Source: Telmatactis stephensoni
Taxonomy: Eukaryota > Cnidaria > Anthozoa > Actiniaria > Isophelliidae
Direction: 5' to 3'
NCBI GenBank assembly: GCA_029948255.1
Contig: JALIZF010001697.1
Span: 248,001-312,000 of the forward strand
DNA: 64,000 bases
Under the pieces are notes generated by a model. That model did not search any database. It saw only the letters and a list, made by a program, of their open reading frames with translations, and was not told where the DNA came from. The translations under genes were made by a program, and so were the position numbers. How positions within the stretch are numbered: the first letter of the stretch is position 1; each line of letters begins with the position of its first letter. This document shows positions 1 through 13,894 of this stretch, piece by piece.

Positions 1-358
1 TTAGTCAGAGGCAAGTCAACAAGTCAACAAAGATGCACAACAATATCAAGAGACAATGTAAATATCATCTGTCAAACATAATATGAGACGTCATAAGTCA
101 CGTGACCGAATGAGGGTGCTGTTAATTTCATGGTGTAGACACAATGAGATTCAATAATTGCTCTTAACGGAGCATGCACTGAAAATGTGTATCTCTATCC
201 ACCATTCAATGTTGGCCCTACCCAGCAAATTTACAGCACCCTCATTCGGTCACGTGACTTATGACGTCTCATATTATGTTTGACAGATGATGCTCACATT
301 GTCTCTTGATATTGTTGTGCATCGTTGTTGACTTGTTGACTTGCCTTTGTTGACTAAA
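1..358. mobile_element. Inverted-repeat (MITE or foldback) element
   Basis: The first ~125 bases reappear in reverse complement at about 230-358: the arm containing gtcataagtcacgtgaccga at the left is matched by tcggtcacgtgacttatgac at the right. About 105 bases of unrelated sequence separate the arms. There is no coding capacity, so this is a non-autonomous terminal-inverted-repeat element or foldback. The left end coincides with the window edge, so its true boundary and any target duplication cannot be seen. Confidence 0.75.
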
Positions 359-3036
359 GTTTATTACCAAATGAATGTTTATTACACTTGAGTCTAGTTA
401 TTAGTTTTTTGTCTTCAACAAACCATTTGCAAGAGTTAAATCATGATTTAAGAACTACTCCAGAGAGAACAAACAAACAAACAAATAAACAAACAAAAAC
501 AAACATACAAAACATACAAAAAAGGACCATGACTCTGCAGCTCTTTCTATTTTAAACAAATACACTAGTTTTTCTATAACTTTCATTTTAATATTCGTTT
601 ATTCATTTACATTGTAATCCTCTTTCTGAAAAGTTGTGATAGCCTAATGCAATATCTTTTCTCAACATGGATACAAAACCACCAACGCGGTACATTAACC
701 TGTACGTCTCCAAGGTAATACCCGTATCTTCCCCTCGTGTTTGTAATATGCTTTCTTTGTTTTAGTTTTGCAATCCTTCTTTTAAATTCCACTGGCTTAG
801 TAACCATTCATCGTATAATACTTTTATTGACATTTCAAAGTTTGCTTCACTTTCCGGCATAAGAAAAACTCCAACTAAGCATATTTAGTTGGGCTAATGA
901 ATGATGTGATATATCAGCGCCATAAGAGTTTTTCCTGTACAGGTACTGTTCATCGATTCCTTTCCCAGCAGCAGAGAACAACAAGCAGCTTTATACTTAT
1001 TTAAAGAGCACAAAGGCCACGCTTCGTTTTGTCTTGGTGAACAAAAAGCCTATAGTATCACATAGAACCAGTTGCATGTATATCATTCACTTGTCTGTCT
1101 TCGTAAACTAAGAGGACTTTGCTAATTGGCTAGAAATGTCATAAACGGAGCCAAGATATGAATTCTATTTGCAATAGCGGTGAGATTGTTTTGGCTTCTT
1201 CGATATTAATCTAGTAGTGAGTTTCTGGCGGGACATGGTGACCATGAATATAACCACCCTGCAATATTTTTTTTCATTTCCAAAAGAAATCTTTGTAATG
1301 CAACAAAGGTTTATTACTAGTAATGCGTAGTAAATAAATTTACAAAAAAACAATTTACGTAACCACTGAGGCACGCGAGATGAAAACATATGCATTTGAA
1401 TGTCAGTTTTGACTACTGCGGGACGGACAAATTTTTCGAAAAGAAATAATAATAATAATAAAAATAACAATAAAAATCATTTATTGAATTCCCAGAATCT
1501 CGTCCTTTATATTGCAGTGAAATTAAGTGGGGATTGTGACTTAGAAAAGCTAGTGGTTCTTAATTCATCGCCGCACACTAGTTAGCTCTCTTAGCTAGTT
1601 CGGTTCTGGTATAAAACAACTGATCAAACCACATGGTTAAACCAATCCACGATTTTAGCCGTGTCATTACTAACCAAAACTGACAATCTAACTCGTGTTT
1701 TGACGAGTACATGGCGTACAAAAGTCTCGCACTAACATGGTTTTAAAGACTTGTCTATCACAACACTTTAGCACTAACCTGCAAGTGGCAATATCGTAGT
1801 TATAAGCAACGTAAAACACGCTCCTCTCCTCGTCCATTGCATCTTGAAGGATCCGGTTTTAGCTTCTGTAATAAACAAAGTAGTTGAGGTAGTTAATCAT
1901 TCTGTATGTCATCATGGTTCACATGCATAGCTTATATGTAGGCCGTTAATATGAAGAATATCAAACACTTAAAGGTGTGTTTTAGATAATAAAAACTGAT
2001 CAGTGATGTGAGTGGGAACTCCCATCTAATGATCACGTTAATTGAGAGAGGAGTGACGGATGGCCTCTCGAACAGCACACGTCTCGTTTAGTGGTCTATC
2101 GTGTCACTAGAATAAAGTTATTCTTGTTGAAATCGAGCAACGTTCTCGTGCAACTATATGATAGCACCAACAAGAGAACATCGCAATTAAAAAGCCATTT
2201 GCTTTCAACAATAACACATGTGATATTGAACGACCTTGGCCACGATAATCACCATACTTGAAACCATCGCCAAGTAGTTGAACCCTCAATCTGTTGGCTA
2301 CCTCACCTTAGTTCATATGCCCGATAGCAGCCCCATTAAACACGCATTTAAACACTGATAACAAAACTCTCTTGCTTTGCACGTTGTTATTTAACTTTTC
2401 CTAGCTGAAAACAGGTATTAATATTTTATCAAGCAAAGCGATGGAACACCTGCTTCAGCCCCTAGTGATGCACCCCTTGACTCAAATGAGCCACTAGAAC
2501 AATCAGTCTAATGTAATACTCTAAAAACTACACTTTGACGCGCTTATCGGCCTACGTAATGTGATGAATGGTTTCAAACCAATTCTGCAGTTCATCGAAT
2601 AAGTCAATAAAAGCATAACTGGTCAGTATTCATATATTGGTACAGATACGGTCTACAGTGTTCTTTTCTTCCACCTAATCAATAATTTACATTTAATGAT
2701 TGAAGTTTTTATTTGGCAATTTTTTAATTACAAAAGTCTCGCCCATAAGCCTTCACATGATATACAAGTAGATGTGATAACGTAATTGCTAAATGTTTCA
2801 TTTAGGAGAAATATGGCAAAAAAAAGTTGGAATTCATGAGTGCATGAGATAGAAAAATCTCTGAAAATCTCTGACTCAAGTGGGAGGGATTTTTTTCCTG
2901 GCTCTCGTAGGAAGTGTAGTGAGCTGGCACTTCAACTTGCCCTCATCCCTCTCGACACCTGGGCTTTCATTAATTTGATCGTTTCATTTAGATACTTTGA
3001 ACAATCATTATTTATAAATGAGAGTCCCGTTATAAT
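359..3036. other. Gene-poor intergenic stretch
   Basis: I find no convincing coding exon, RNA gene or bounded transposon here. The open frames are short, lack family resemblance and are not flanked by credible splice sites. AT-rich simple runs occur near 470-520 and at about 1,447-1,480. Confidence 0.5.
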
Positions 3037-3185
3037 TGCTCTGTACAGCAATCTAAAATAGCGGAATTAACACTAAATACAACAGCAAACACTAATTGCT
3101 CTGTACAGCAATCTAAAATAGCGGAATTAACACTAAAATAACAGCAACAACAATAGCAACAATAACAACAACAATAACAACAACA
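3037..3185. repeat. Tandem duplication followed by an AAC/AAT-rich simple repeat
   Basis: A ~45-base block starting attgctctgtacagcaatct occurs twice in direct orientation (about 3,037-3,081 and 3,093-3,138). It is followed by an imperfect aacaacaat-type run to about 3,185. No function is suggested. Confidence 0.8.
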
Positions 3186-4327
3186 GCTAGCACGCTTTTC
3201 AGATTGAATCGCGCTAAACGTGATTATCAAAACAACATGAAAGTTTCTTGCGCTTTGCGTTGTACTCGTTTCATTATCTACTTACAGGTGGTACATTACA
3301 AGCTTGGTATGTTACTAAAAGATCTCCGATGCATTAATTCTACTAGCACCCCAAGCCTTGATAAACATCACTGAACTTGAACTTTACTGTATTTTAATCA
3401 TTAATAGTATCATTAATATTATTGACCTTGACCGCTCAATACTAGTCAAATTCCACTGTCCCATGCTTGATGTCTGTCGTAATAATGCTTGGATCTTTTC
3501 AATAGTTGCTGTGTAAAACAGTAATTAAAAAGAACAGGTACATGCCAAGGCATCATTGCTTTTACTCATTGAAATAGGTAACAGAATGTCTCGTATTGTT
3601 TAAACTTCTTTGTCATTATTTGTTGTTGTAGTCGGCCCGCATGAAATGAGCTCTTGCATACTGAATAAATCCTACTTCTACACCGATCCTGATGAAATAT
3701 TTCATTTCAAATACGCATACAATTTTTTTCTGTCCTTTTTGATACCGTTCCTCAATCTGCCTAAACTTTGGGGAACATTTTGATAAAGATGTGTTGGGTG
3801 GATAAATTTGAAAATGCAGCCTTTTCCCTTCGTTTTGGCATATTAAACGAAAGAAAAACGCCCTTTAGTGTGGATGGAAGGCCAACCGTAGCAAATTAAA
3901 ATAGATGGGTTTTCAGTCATCCGGTTGGTCGCAGCCAGACATCAAACAAACGTAGTTTCAAAAAAAACATTTATGGACCATCATAGTGCGCATGCGCAGT
4001 AATGAGTTTTTATCAAGTATTTTTAAATTAGTAAAGCAGAAAAATAATATTAAAACTGAGTAGCAAAACAGTGAAGTTTAAAGGAAATGAATTTAAAGCT
4101 CGCGAAGATACTTGTATGATTTTTGAAAAGTTGAATTTTATAAGAAAACCTTTGCTGGTAGGCATCTCTTGCCCACCAACGAATGTTTTCATAAAAAGTT
4201 CGATGTTTGAAAATTCATACCTTTGTGAGTTTTGAACTTACTTCATTCAAACTTTACAGTTTTACTAATTTTGCTTTTTGCTTTTTCCAGCTATGGTAAT
4301 TCCTTTGAGTTTCGGAGACTTAGTTTG

Positions 4328-4519
4328 GAATAGGCCATTTGCACGATGGCGTCATATACTACAACTACCAGAATGCTTTGCCCACTTTCTTTTGTAAAAT
4401 AATTAGTGCCAACTGTTCGGCTATTCTCAAAAGGGAATAAAAATCTGAATAAGAAAGAAAATTCGTCGAGCATTCTGGTAGTTGTAGTAAAATGACGCCA
4501 TCGTGCAAATGGTCTATTA
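4328..4519. mobile_element. Short MITE with ~50-bp terminal inverted repeats
   Basis: The arm at 4,328-4,379, containing gccatttgcacgatggcgtc, is inverted at 4,468-4,519 (gacgccatcgtgcaaatggt). The ~88-base centre is non-coding. Size and structure fit a non-autonomous DNA transposon. No clear target duplication was seen. Confidence 0.75.
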
Positions 4520-5889
4520 CGTACGTGATAAAAGCGCATTGACAAAACTGAACCAATTATATAGTATCGTATTAATTGCTGATGATAGTCAATTACTAAT
4601 AACTAAGAGTTTATATTTTCACTATAAAGGTGCTATAACTAGACTATAATAGTTTTCTACCAAGAACAGTTGCCATGGTAACGATATGGTAACTAAGTTT
4701 CCAAGATTTCAATTTCTATAGTTTTTCCGCGAGATTACAGTTTTTGGTTAACTCCCAAAATGTTACCATATATTAAATGCAAGTGTGTTGCTGTAAGGTT
4801 TGTCGAAAATTTAGTGTGCTAATTGTTGCCAAGTGAATTCTTTGCATAGTAAGAACTTGACTTTTTGCCAAAACTGCAAATATTCCTGTAAACAATATTT
4901 GACTTAAAAAAAACAATGCGTCATTTCAAGATTTACTATACGTAATGTGTACAAGGCAGGCTACAACTATTTAGACACCCTTTTTATGTTGAATGTCTGA
5001 TAATAAAATATTCAATATTTCTATTTTATTATTAGTTGAGATATACTGCCCGCGCTGATTGGCTAGATAGAAACATGGCTTGTCTTTATAAAATAAATTC
5101 TAAAAGCAATATAAATGATCGCTTATGTCTCTATGTGGTATAAGCTGGATTCAGTGACAATGGCACGACACTCCTAAACCTGTGCGCGAAAACCGATTAG
5201 TTTTGGCACGTCCATGTCTGTTTACATGACGACTGTTTTGGGCAGCTTTTTACCTGCGCCCCTGAAAGTTGTGTGTGTGCCCCTTGTACCATGGTCAGTG
5301 GTATTTTCATCGAAAATGGCAAAAAATAGCATGGTGAAAACATGAACTGAACTGGTGTTTTTCAAGCGGATCTCAAAACTAAACGATCTCGGCCTGCCTA
5401 AAAAAAACAGACCTGCGTACCATCAATTTTAAGGTAGGGGGCCAAAAAATTTCTGTTTACCGATCCGACCCGATGATTGCGATAGCTGTGCCAAAAATTA
5501 AACGGCCGTGTGTTTAGGGGTGCCATGACAGCTCAGTGTTTTTAGGGGTGCCATCACAAAAGGTTGTCCTGTAATTGAGGCTTTAATCTAGCTGTAAATA
5601 CTCTGAAAGATAGAAAGCACTGGAGCTTCTTTAGAGCAATCGTGTTCCTGTTTTTGTTTTTCTTGTGCTCTACATCTCCCATCGTGTTTATTTCACAGTA
5701 GGGAGTCATAAGGCGCGCGTTTTATATTGCCGCCTGATTACTTTATTGTTATAAAACATTCAGTCTTTATGTACCATCTACTATAATGTTTGAGTTTTCA
5801 CTGATTGCTTTCATTACTTCGTTAATACAGAATTGCGAAGGAACTCGTAGTAATACAAAAGAATAAAGCTATACTGGCTGAAAGAAAAA
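4520..5889. other. Intergenic stretch, no gene seen
   Basis: No exon-like open frame is supported. Around 5,505-5,570 the phrase taggggtgccat occurs twice, and a weakly inverted relative (cacgacactcctaaac) lies near 5,162. This may be the remains of an inverted-repeat element, but it is too diverged to delimit. Confidence 0.4.
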
Positions 5890-6207
5890 AATAATAATTA
5901 ACTCTTTATTTATAGACGGAGCCAATAGAGCTTTCGCTACGTACTCTTCCGATCCGTCTTCAATCTCAACTCTCACACTTACTACCTCTACATTAAATAT
6001 TTTGTATACAACGCTCAATTCACATGTTGATTTTTGCTGAGGGAGGAAAAACCGGAGAACCCGGAGAAAAAACCCTCGTAGCATGGTAAAGAACAACACA
6101 TCAAACAAACTCAGTTCACATATGATCCAGGCGCTCGAGCTGGGACTCGAACCCGGACCACAGCGGTGAATGGCTAGCGCTCTCACCGCTCGGCCAACCA
6201 TGGCACC
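5890..6207 (-). mobile_element. tRNA-derived SINE (copy 1 of 3)
   Basis: Read on the minus strand, the element starts at 6,207 with a tRNA-like head. It has an A-box-like tggccgagcggtgagagc and a B-box-like gggttcgagtccc at the spacing of a tRNA gene. The body is shared with copies at 32.7-33.0 kb and 62.4-62.7 kb, including a ccggagaacccggag core as read on the plus strand. The 3' side runs into an A/T-rich tail near 5,890. It is a SINE and not a functional tRNA, because the tRNA-like part continues directly into the SINE body. This copy keeps the best promoter boxes of the three. Confidence 0.8.
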
Positions 6208-6681
6208 CTAAATTGGCAAAATGGCAAAAATGGCAAGGCGTCTAGGGACCGAATATAAAATGTTACCGCAAACACCAACAATTTAGTTTTTTTCTTGTAA
6301 CCCACTTGACACGCACACACTATCTTCATGATCAATAGAATAAGACGTCGGCTTGTATGATTTAAAACGATAAATCTTAATTATCCCTATTACTGAAATT
6401 ACAATTTCACATTTTCTAAACCAAAGGATTCAGTTATAGTTTATCAGGATGAACCGTTCCGATTTGGCGTTTATATAGTTTTCAAACAAGAGGAATGATG
6501 TCATATTTCTTGACAGCCCATAAAAGTTCATAAAAAGGTGCAATATCCAGTTATTCGTCTTTAAAAAATAGCTGACCAGAGCTTCTAAAGTCTTAAAGTA
6601 TGGTTATGTTATTGTTATAATTTTAAAGCCGTTTAAAGATTTGATGAACATCACATGTGATACATGAAAGATTCTAACGAC

Positions 6682-6813
6682 TTATTGCACGAAAAATTGT
6701 TGTCTTAAGGTGTTCCTTATGGGCCACAAACCGTCGATATATTGGCCGAGATAAATCCCGGCAAACGTTGAACAAGCAAACAAGGAAACATCTCTCAGAA
6801 AAGCAATGCTAAA
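6682..6813 (-). CDS. Possible terminal exon of a small membrane protein
   Basis: On the minus strand a polypyrimidine tract ending in tttgtttcag is followed by a 43-codon open frame ending in TAA. Its middle is a plausible single transmembrane helix (VSLFACSTFAGIYLGQYI). I do not recognise the family and could not find a convincing upstream exon, so this may be chance. It is listed only because a good acceptor, a helix and a stop coincide. Confidence 0.15.
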   Translation of the reverse strand, partial: FSIAFLRDVSLFACSTFAGIYLGQYIDGLWPIRNTLRQQFFVQ

Positions 6814-9800
6814 CTGAAACAAATGAAAAACAAGATGTACCTTGAATGTTTCAGCAACTGACTTCACCAGGCGATGCGGCACAAGCTAGTAGACAAGTCA
6901 TATTTTACAGAAAGTCACGGTCAAGGTGACGTCGTTCTCACAACCCTCATTACTCATTGAAAAACATAACTGTCTAAAATATCATAAGATATACAAAAAC
7001 ATCTACATGTCAGATATATCTACAATAACAACTCTTGATTGGATGGAAGATGAACATAATTTTTTTTTAAATTACAGGATAGTGCAGAGAGATGTGAGCA
7101 AAAACAAGTGTTTTGTCTTTGACAAAAAAATATCTTAAACGTCCAATCGGTCGAGGTTTTTTAAATTTGAGATATTTCGGCTATTATTGATTCCCAGTTC
7201 GGTTGCGAGAGCCGGAGACACACAGACTACACCCGCCCGTTCAAGACTCACGTCTGGTGCGTGTCTATTATTCTATTACGCAAATAAAGTGCCTGATCAG
7301 TAGCCGCTTACAAATTCGTTTTAACCAATTATCAAGGTGGTAGGTTTCGATGTGTTTAACTTTAAAATTCAAGTAGTGTTTGCAAAATGTTAAACTGGCT
7401 GTAGATTCTATTCATTTGGTTTTACTGCTATGAGGTGGTAGCGATTTACAGCGACTATTGCTGATAATACTGATTAAAGTTCAACCAAAGCTGACTATTA
7501 TTCTAAATATATTATGTTTGCACACTTCAAATTAACAGGAACAAAATCTTTTGTACATTTTACGTATTTGACACATGGAAATTAAACTCATTAAGTTGAC
7601 TGAAACTATTAAAACGCCCAGTTTTGCGAGATAAATCACTTGCGGCGATTTCTCAGAACTCTGTCAAGAAAAACCTTAATTTTCTTCACGCATGTGGGAT
7701 TAATATGAACATTAAAATATATAACTGAATGATACTCTGTGGAATTCAAGGCGGGTAGCTTTCGTAGTTGGAGCAAACATCGCCATCTAACGAATGCAGC
7801 TGCTTGCTGCTTGACAACACAGTAACCAACCGTTTTATTTTTACCCTTGCTTGTCAAAGCACGTTTTATTCATTGCAGATTTTCTTGCTGTCTTCTCCAT
7901 AGAAAGAATGCCTTGATACTTTGAGGCTAAGTTTAATACTTGTATTTTACCTTGTAACTAGTTGACGGACGTGTGTATATTTGATTTTCCATAAAACAAA
8001 AGTTGTACTCCTAAACAAAATGCTTCTTCAAGATGAATTGAAATGAATGTGCTATTTTGTCTAATATTGTAGAAATATATTAATTTCTAACGTCCAGAAA
8101 ATACAACATATAACGCTTAACAGTCTGGATAAATCTTTTATCAGAATATTCCGACTAAACCCAAACTATATTGCAAAAAATAATTTTGAAATAAAATATT
8201 CCGATAAAACGCTCACTAAAAATTGGATAAAACTAAAATTGAGATAAATTACTTGTGCTAAGAAATATGATTTCATGAACTGAATTGAATTACCTGAAAA
8301 GTTTCGACCAACTTTAACACCGTGCTGGATTCCACTTGTTACCACACCGCATTAGATATGAACCCCAACTTTAGACAATTAATTCAGCCACTTTAGTATT
8401 GCAAACCCCTTTAGAACTATTCCACATTAGATATGGCGGTTGTTTCAGTTTAACTAATGTATAGACCCAGGCCGCTATCTAGAGCTGTGTTCGGTGTAGT
8501 ATCCCATACAATAGCGCCGAGCACCAATACTTATTTCACTTGCAAATGAAAACTGTGCAGGTGCATGGGTTTGTTGTGCACATAATTGACAGTCACAGCC
8601 CTTTTCTGCTACACTTTAACGTGCTTATTAGTTAACGTAGTCAAACTATTGCTGCCTTAGTTTCCATCAATACATAACTCTTATCCCTCCAAAAATTGAA
8701 TTTCTCGAACCTTGAATCCCTAAGAGATTTATTGTTCACTGACAAGCTCACCACTGGAATACTCGTCAACAATAACTAAATGACAGATTCTGTAATTTCT
8801 TCTGAATAGTATGCCAGCTAATATATGTATTAGAATTCTCTAGATCAGCCAAACTCAGTTGCTATTAAGAGATCTGTTTTATTACACATCATTCGAAATG
8901 TATAACAATCCGGCTAAAATGGTACAAAGTCAAATGTACACAACATAAAATAATAATGCTATAGGCAAGGCTGTTTAAAAAACAAACGCCTATATAAAAA
9001 GTTAGAAAAAACTGAAGATTAGTTTCTTCTTAATTTCTACCTTAAACTTCTAGCTCTAACTGGGTCTGGTACGCGAGAAAGGATGCACGTACAGCGCCCC
9101 CTACAGTTTCTAATAAAATCTTGTTGACATAACTCGTACGACAAGAGCACACACTTTGCTTTGATACATTTTGTGTAGACAATAACTCTACGTAGTTCCG
9201 CCGCTCGTTTTATATCAGCAAAACAATGATACAAAACCAACGTAGCGCCTAAACAACTGCAGTCCATCCAACTTTAAATAGAATAACATCTAAGTCAAGT
9301 TTATTCCAGCACTTGACGTTTTAAGAATAAATAAAAGGCTCAACATTTTGGAGGCAAAATATCGATTATTTTTCCAGAAGCGTGGATTGGCGACGAATTC
9401 TTTGCTTTGATTTCAAACTTTTTAGGAGCTTTAAAAACTGTTGTTCTTTATGTAGAGTTATTTTTGCTGGTTATGAATCATTCTTTTTGTCTTTATTTGA
9501 AAAGAGGACCCGTTGGAATACTTAATGTAGCACCCGCTGGCCAATTATTGCTATCAGTCAGACAAAAAAATAGAACGTGCTGAACGGTATCAGTAGTATG
9601 GCTTAAAAATTAAAACTTTTCACTCAAACATTATATGAACCAAGGGTCAGTCCAGAGGATACCATGTATAACAACGTGCTATTAGAATCTGAATGAAAAA
9701 CAAACAAAAAACACAAAAAAGGGCAAAAAATGTGGAATTTTCAGGAATCATTAAGATGATTATACAATACTTTAATATAATTCACCTGCCTCCAGTACAA

Positions 9801-12800
9801 TGAATTTGAATGCCATGACAAATCATAGTAAGCAGCTGCTATTACTTCTGTCGTAACTTGTGCTATATAGACCATGATCTATATAGGCTATAGACTATGG
9901 TCTATTGCTGAGGTATAGTGTAAAAGACGGCTTGTAAAATTGAAGTGTACTAAGTTATGTTGCTGAATGCCTTACCTGTTAGCTTTGATTATTGCGTGAA
10001 ATAATAATAACTTTACTAATCAACGACATTTAAGCCAACCACGTGCTCACCACTTGTTCATTTTTTTGGTTGCAAAAAATATATTCCACTTGTTAGAAAG
10101 TGAAATTGTAAGTGTTCAAAATCACTTCATGTAATGCTTGATGGAAAAAGTCTAAAAACACTTGAACTTATCGTAGGGTATGGAGTTGTCAGTCAGTGAG
10201 GTCCTGTTGAGGGCATCAGTGTAAGAAGATTTCCTATATAGCCTGGGTAATCTCTGAATCGCCTTTCACTGTCGTTCTGATCAGAGCAGTGAAATATAAC
10301 CACTATAGTGCTCTATATGATGACTGTTGGATATATGTAATCGTACTGGTGTTGTCTCTACATGAATCCGTTGCCAAGAAAACAACAGCAACAACAACGA
10401 CAACAACAAAGGGATATTTTGACGTAAAGTGCTGCAGTTTGCTAACAGTTCGGACAAAAAAAGTTATTTATTGAAGACAGGTTGAAAAGTAAACCAAGTC
10501 AAAGACGTCAAAAAATCAAAGTTTGCAAGATTAATTTGAACATTCATGGCCACTGCGCGCTATGGGGGTCCATTTTGATACAAGTGTACTTAGAACACTT
10601 CGCAGCAAAACATAAAAAAGGTTCGTTTCTTTACATTAAGCGTAAAAAAATCAACTAATTTCCTCGATTAATTTTCTCGATTAATGATTTAAGCATCATA
10701 CAATCCGAATGTCGATGTAAAACCAGCAAATCGTCAATAACCGTCAATTGAAGTACAAGTAAAACACTGTTCGGTAAGACAAAGAACAAAAATCCAAGCT
10801 GCAGATCGAATCAATTGTTTGACTGATGCATGCATAACTATGTACATTTCAACTATGTTAGTTTGTTGATTAGTGTCCCAGACATTCGACAACCGTTTTA
10901 TTATTTCTGCAAATTTAAAGTGGATGACAGAGCAAAGAGTAAAAGTAAGTCGAAAGCCAGCGGAGTTAGGAATAAAGTTACAAATACAAAATGACGGAAT
11001 GTTTCAGTGTGATCGCCAAGTTGTTTTAAAACGTCTTCATTATAAAATATTACTACGGTACCCTACAATTATAATTTTCGATACTCACTTAATTTGAAAT
11101 ATTATTTTGTGGCTTGCCAATCTTGAGTTCAAAATTCCAGGTTTTCAACTGTAAGATTACAACGTAAGTTAAGCCATGCGCAGGTTTAGGGGAATTCTTT
11201 GGTATTTGAAGTCTTTGCAGCCTTATATATAGTTAGCACAGTTCCTTTGTTAGCCTTTCATCATTAGTGCCGTAACCTTTGAGACTGCGCACACACCAAT
11301 GTATCTATCAATTGAAACAATGCTTATAATAGATGGCCTTCAGTATAAACATCGATCGATTTAAGGACCTTTTTCTTTGTTTGACACGTGCGTTCGTGTG
11401 CCGAAAAGTGTGTCTTTTGTCAGGTTTTTGTGAAAACTTTGGCCAATTACAGGCTCAAATCAATGACTTCTCGTATTGATATTAACCGTCACGCAGAGTT
11501 CAGCTAATTCATTCTTTCTGTTGTGTGAACATGAAAGTTGATACAAAAAATCGGCGCCCAAGTAGTGATAAGACTGAGCAGATAGATCGTTCGTTTTGTT
11601 CTGCATGTTTTTATTATTATTATTTTTTGTCAAAAAGGCTAATCTTACATGCTGTATCGTTAGACAAAGTCTCCGGGATGTCATTTCTCTACCTGTAAAT
11701 TCCGGCATTCCTTGATTAATGCTAATCCATCATAATTAGATGATAACAAAAGATGGAGCCAAGTATTGGGAGATAGATAGAAATGTTATAGACTAGAATT
11801 ACTAAAAAAGAACACTGATTATAGATTTGGCCCTTTTTGTGATGTTGCATGGCTCATCCTGAAAGCTAAGGCAAGATATTAAATATGGTGCAAGAAAAGA
11901 AATAAAGGTGTTTTTCGTGTTTTTGCAGTTTCCGCGTGTTCTCTTGAAAACGACCTGCAAATCTTCAGTTTCTTTTTCATTGACAAAAGGCTATTCATTC
12001 TTTGTTTCTTTGTCAGAAGATGAGCAGGTTGCTGTGTATTACATGAATACCGGCACACGTATCCATACGCAAGGCGTTAGTTTGAAACACTGACAATCGA
12101 CAGCTTTTTCGAATCTTTTCTTTCAGTGAAATGGTTACGGAACTACCAGGATCTCTTTGATTACAACTGGGCTCATACCTTTGTGTTTTGCGGCCCTTTA
12201 AACTTCTTCCCTAACTTGATTAACATACAAGTTCAATATGAACAAGCTCAACCAGACAACTAGACTTGTTTGTACTATACAGAACGCCAATCTTGCTTAA
12301 GTCTCAATCACATACTGCAACTACCAGGTCATTGTCATGTACTGAAAACTGGATAACACACTGAAATTTGTTCCAAAAAAGTAAAAATGTTTCTTTTATC
12401 TAATCAAATTAAAACTAACTAACTGACTTGACTTGTAATGTTTCATCTTTTTTATCTTACTCAGAGTATTCATTTTTTTATTTTGGCATAAGGTGTTATC
12501 AACTTTAACCTTTTTCAATGTTATTTAAACGGATTTTGTCTAACTTAACTCAACTAGGGGCTAACTCATAGGTTATGAGAAAACGTCATGTTAACTTAGC
12601 CCCTAGGCACTAACCTATATTCAAACATAATGCTGCATCTTTCTCCCGAATTTATTATTATATTCAAACCTATTATTTCTGTAAAATTTTGTAAATAATT
12701 GTGTGTGCCAATATAGTTGTTGTTATTGTTGTTGTTGTTGTTGTCATAGATTAACGTCCTCATCTTATAAAACAATTCGGTAAAACCTGGAACTATTTGT

Positions 12801-13859
12801 GAATCTACAAATCTAGAACTAAGATGAAACGCACAAAGTATCGCAACCTTGGATAACCTTGCTTAGACAAGCATATCGACAAGCGGTTTGTCCTGCTCCT
12901 GCGAGGTCCAACAACTAGCCATAACAAAGCCACCCAAGGCTGTCTCAAAAAATCTATGTCAAAGAAAGACCCTAGCAAAAATTCTTAATAGACTCCAAAG
13001 CTATTGAAAATATAAAATGCATAGAAAGGTGTTGCGTAAAAAACTATTCTTCGTTTTCTATTTAGCTGAGGTTTTTATCTAAAAAAAAAATAACTGTTTA
13101 TTTAAGTATCTCTGTAGACTACGGCTTTAAATATGTTGTTAATAGTTACAATAAAAACAAATCAAAATGTTCACGGCTAGGACAAAAAGATCGGGCGCGG
13201 TTGCAGATCTCCAGCCAAATTCATGTCAAACTCTCAATCTTTTCTCGGTTTTCTTAACACACACACACACACACAAAATCATCCTTGCCATAAATTGTCC
13301 TTTCCTTGCCAGTTTTTTTCTAGTGCAACTGAGCTTTCATGTAATATTAGAATATATTGAGAGTTACATGATTTACCGAACTTCAATATGGGATTCCTGT
13401 TGTACTAACATGAAATAGAGGCTGCAATCGAGCTGCAAAGGACTGGGTTGAGTCCATAAGTCAAGAAGGGTTTGTATCTGGAATTGACCGGAATTATATG
13501 AAACAAATCTTGCTAATTTACCACGCTTAGGACTATTTCTCTTAAAAACTAAATGCATTCCTGTAGTTTCTTAAAGGTGAGGGTGATTTGGTAGTTTCTT
13601 CAGCTCAATTAGCCCAAAAATGTTCCATCCATGTTCGACACATTCGAGTGCCTTTTATGAATTTAGAGTTTAATGACCTCTCGTTACACGATAACACTAA
13701 GTAACGGAGAGTTAGACAGATTATGTTATCAGTTAGGATGATTGGCATGATGTTCATGGTATCCTTTAGCAAATAAGTAAAAAAGTAACCATGCTGAATA
13801 ATGCTTAATGTTATTTTGAGATGTGTCATGTAAGTTCTTATGTCACTTTTGTTTTCCAG
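6814..13859. other. Long gene-poor stretch
   Basis: Roughly 7 kb with no recognisable exon. Visible minor structures are an imperfect palindrome around 9,866-9,905 (tatagaccat ... atggtctat), a short inverted pair at about 12,553-12,606 (actaggggctaac / agcccctag), an AAC/ACG run at about 10,382-10,408, a TTG run at about 12,717-12,744 and an AC run at about 13,258-13,275. Otherwise it is plain AT-rich DNA. Confidence 0.45.
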
Positions 13860-13894
13860 GTCTAATAGTTCGTCCAAAGGTTTCAGCATTAGAC

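Noticed and set aside
6110..6207. Possible functional tRNA gene on the minus strand
   Set aside because: A and B boxes are present, but the sequence runs straight into a SINE body shared with two other copies, so it is a SINE head.
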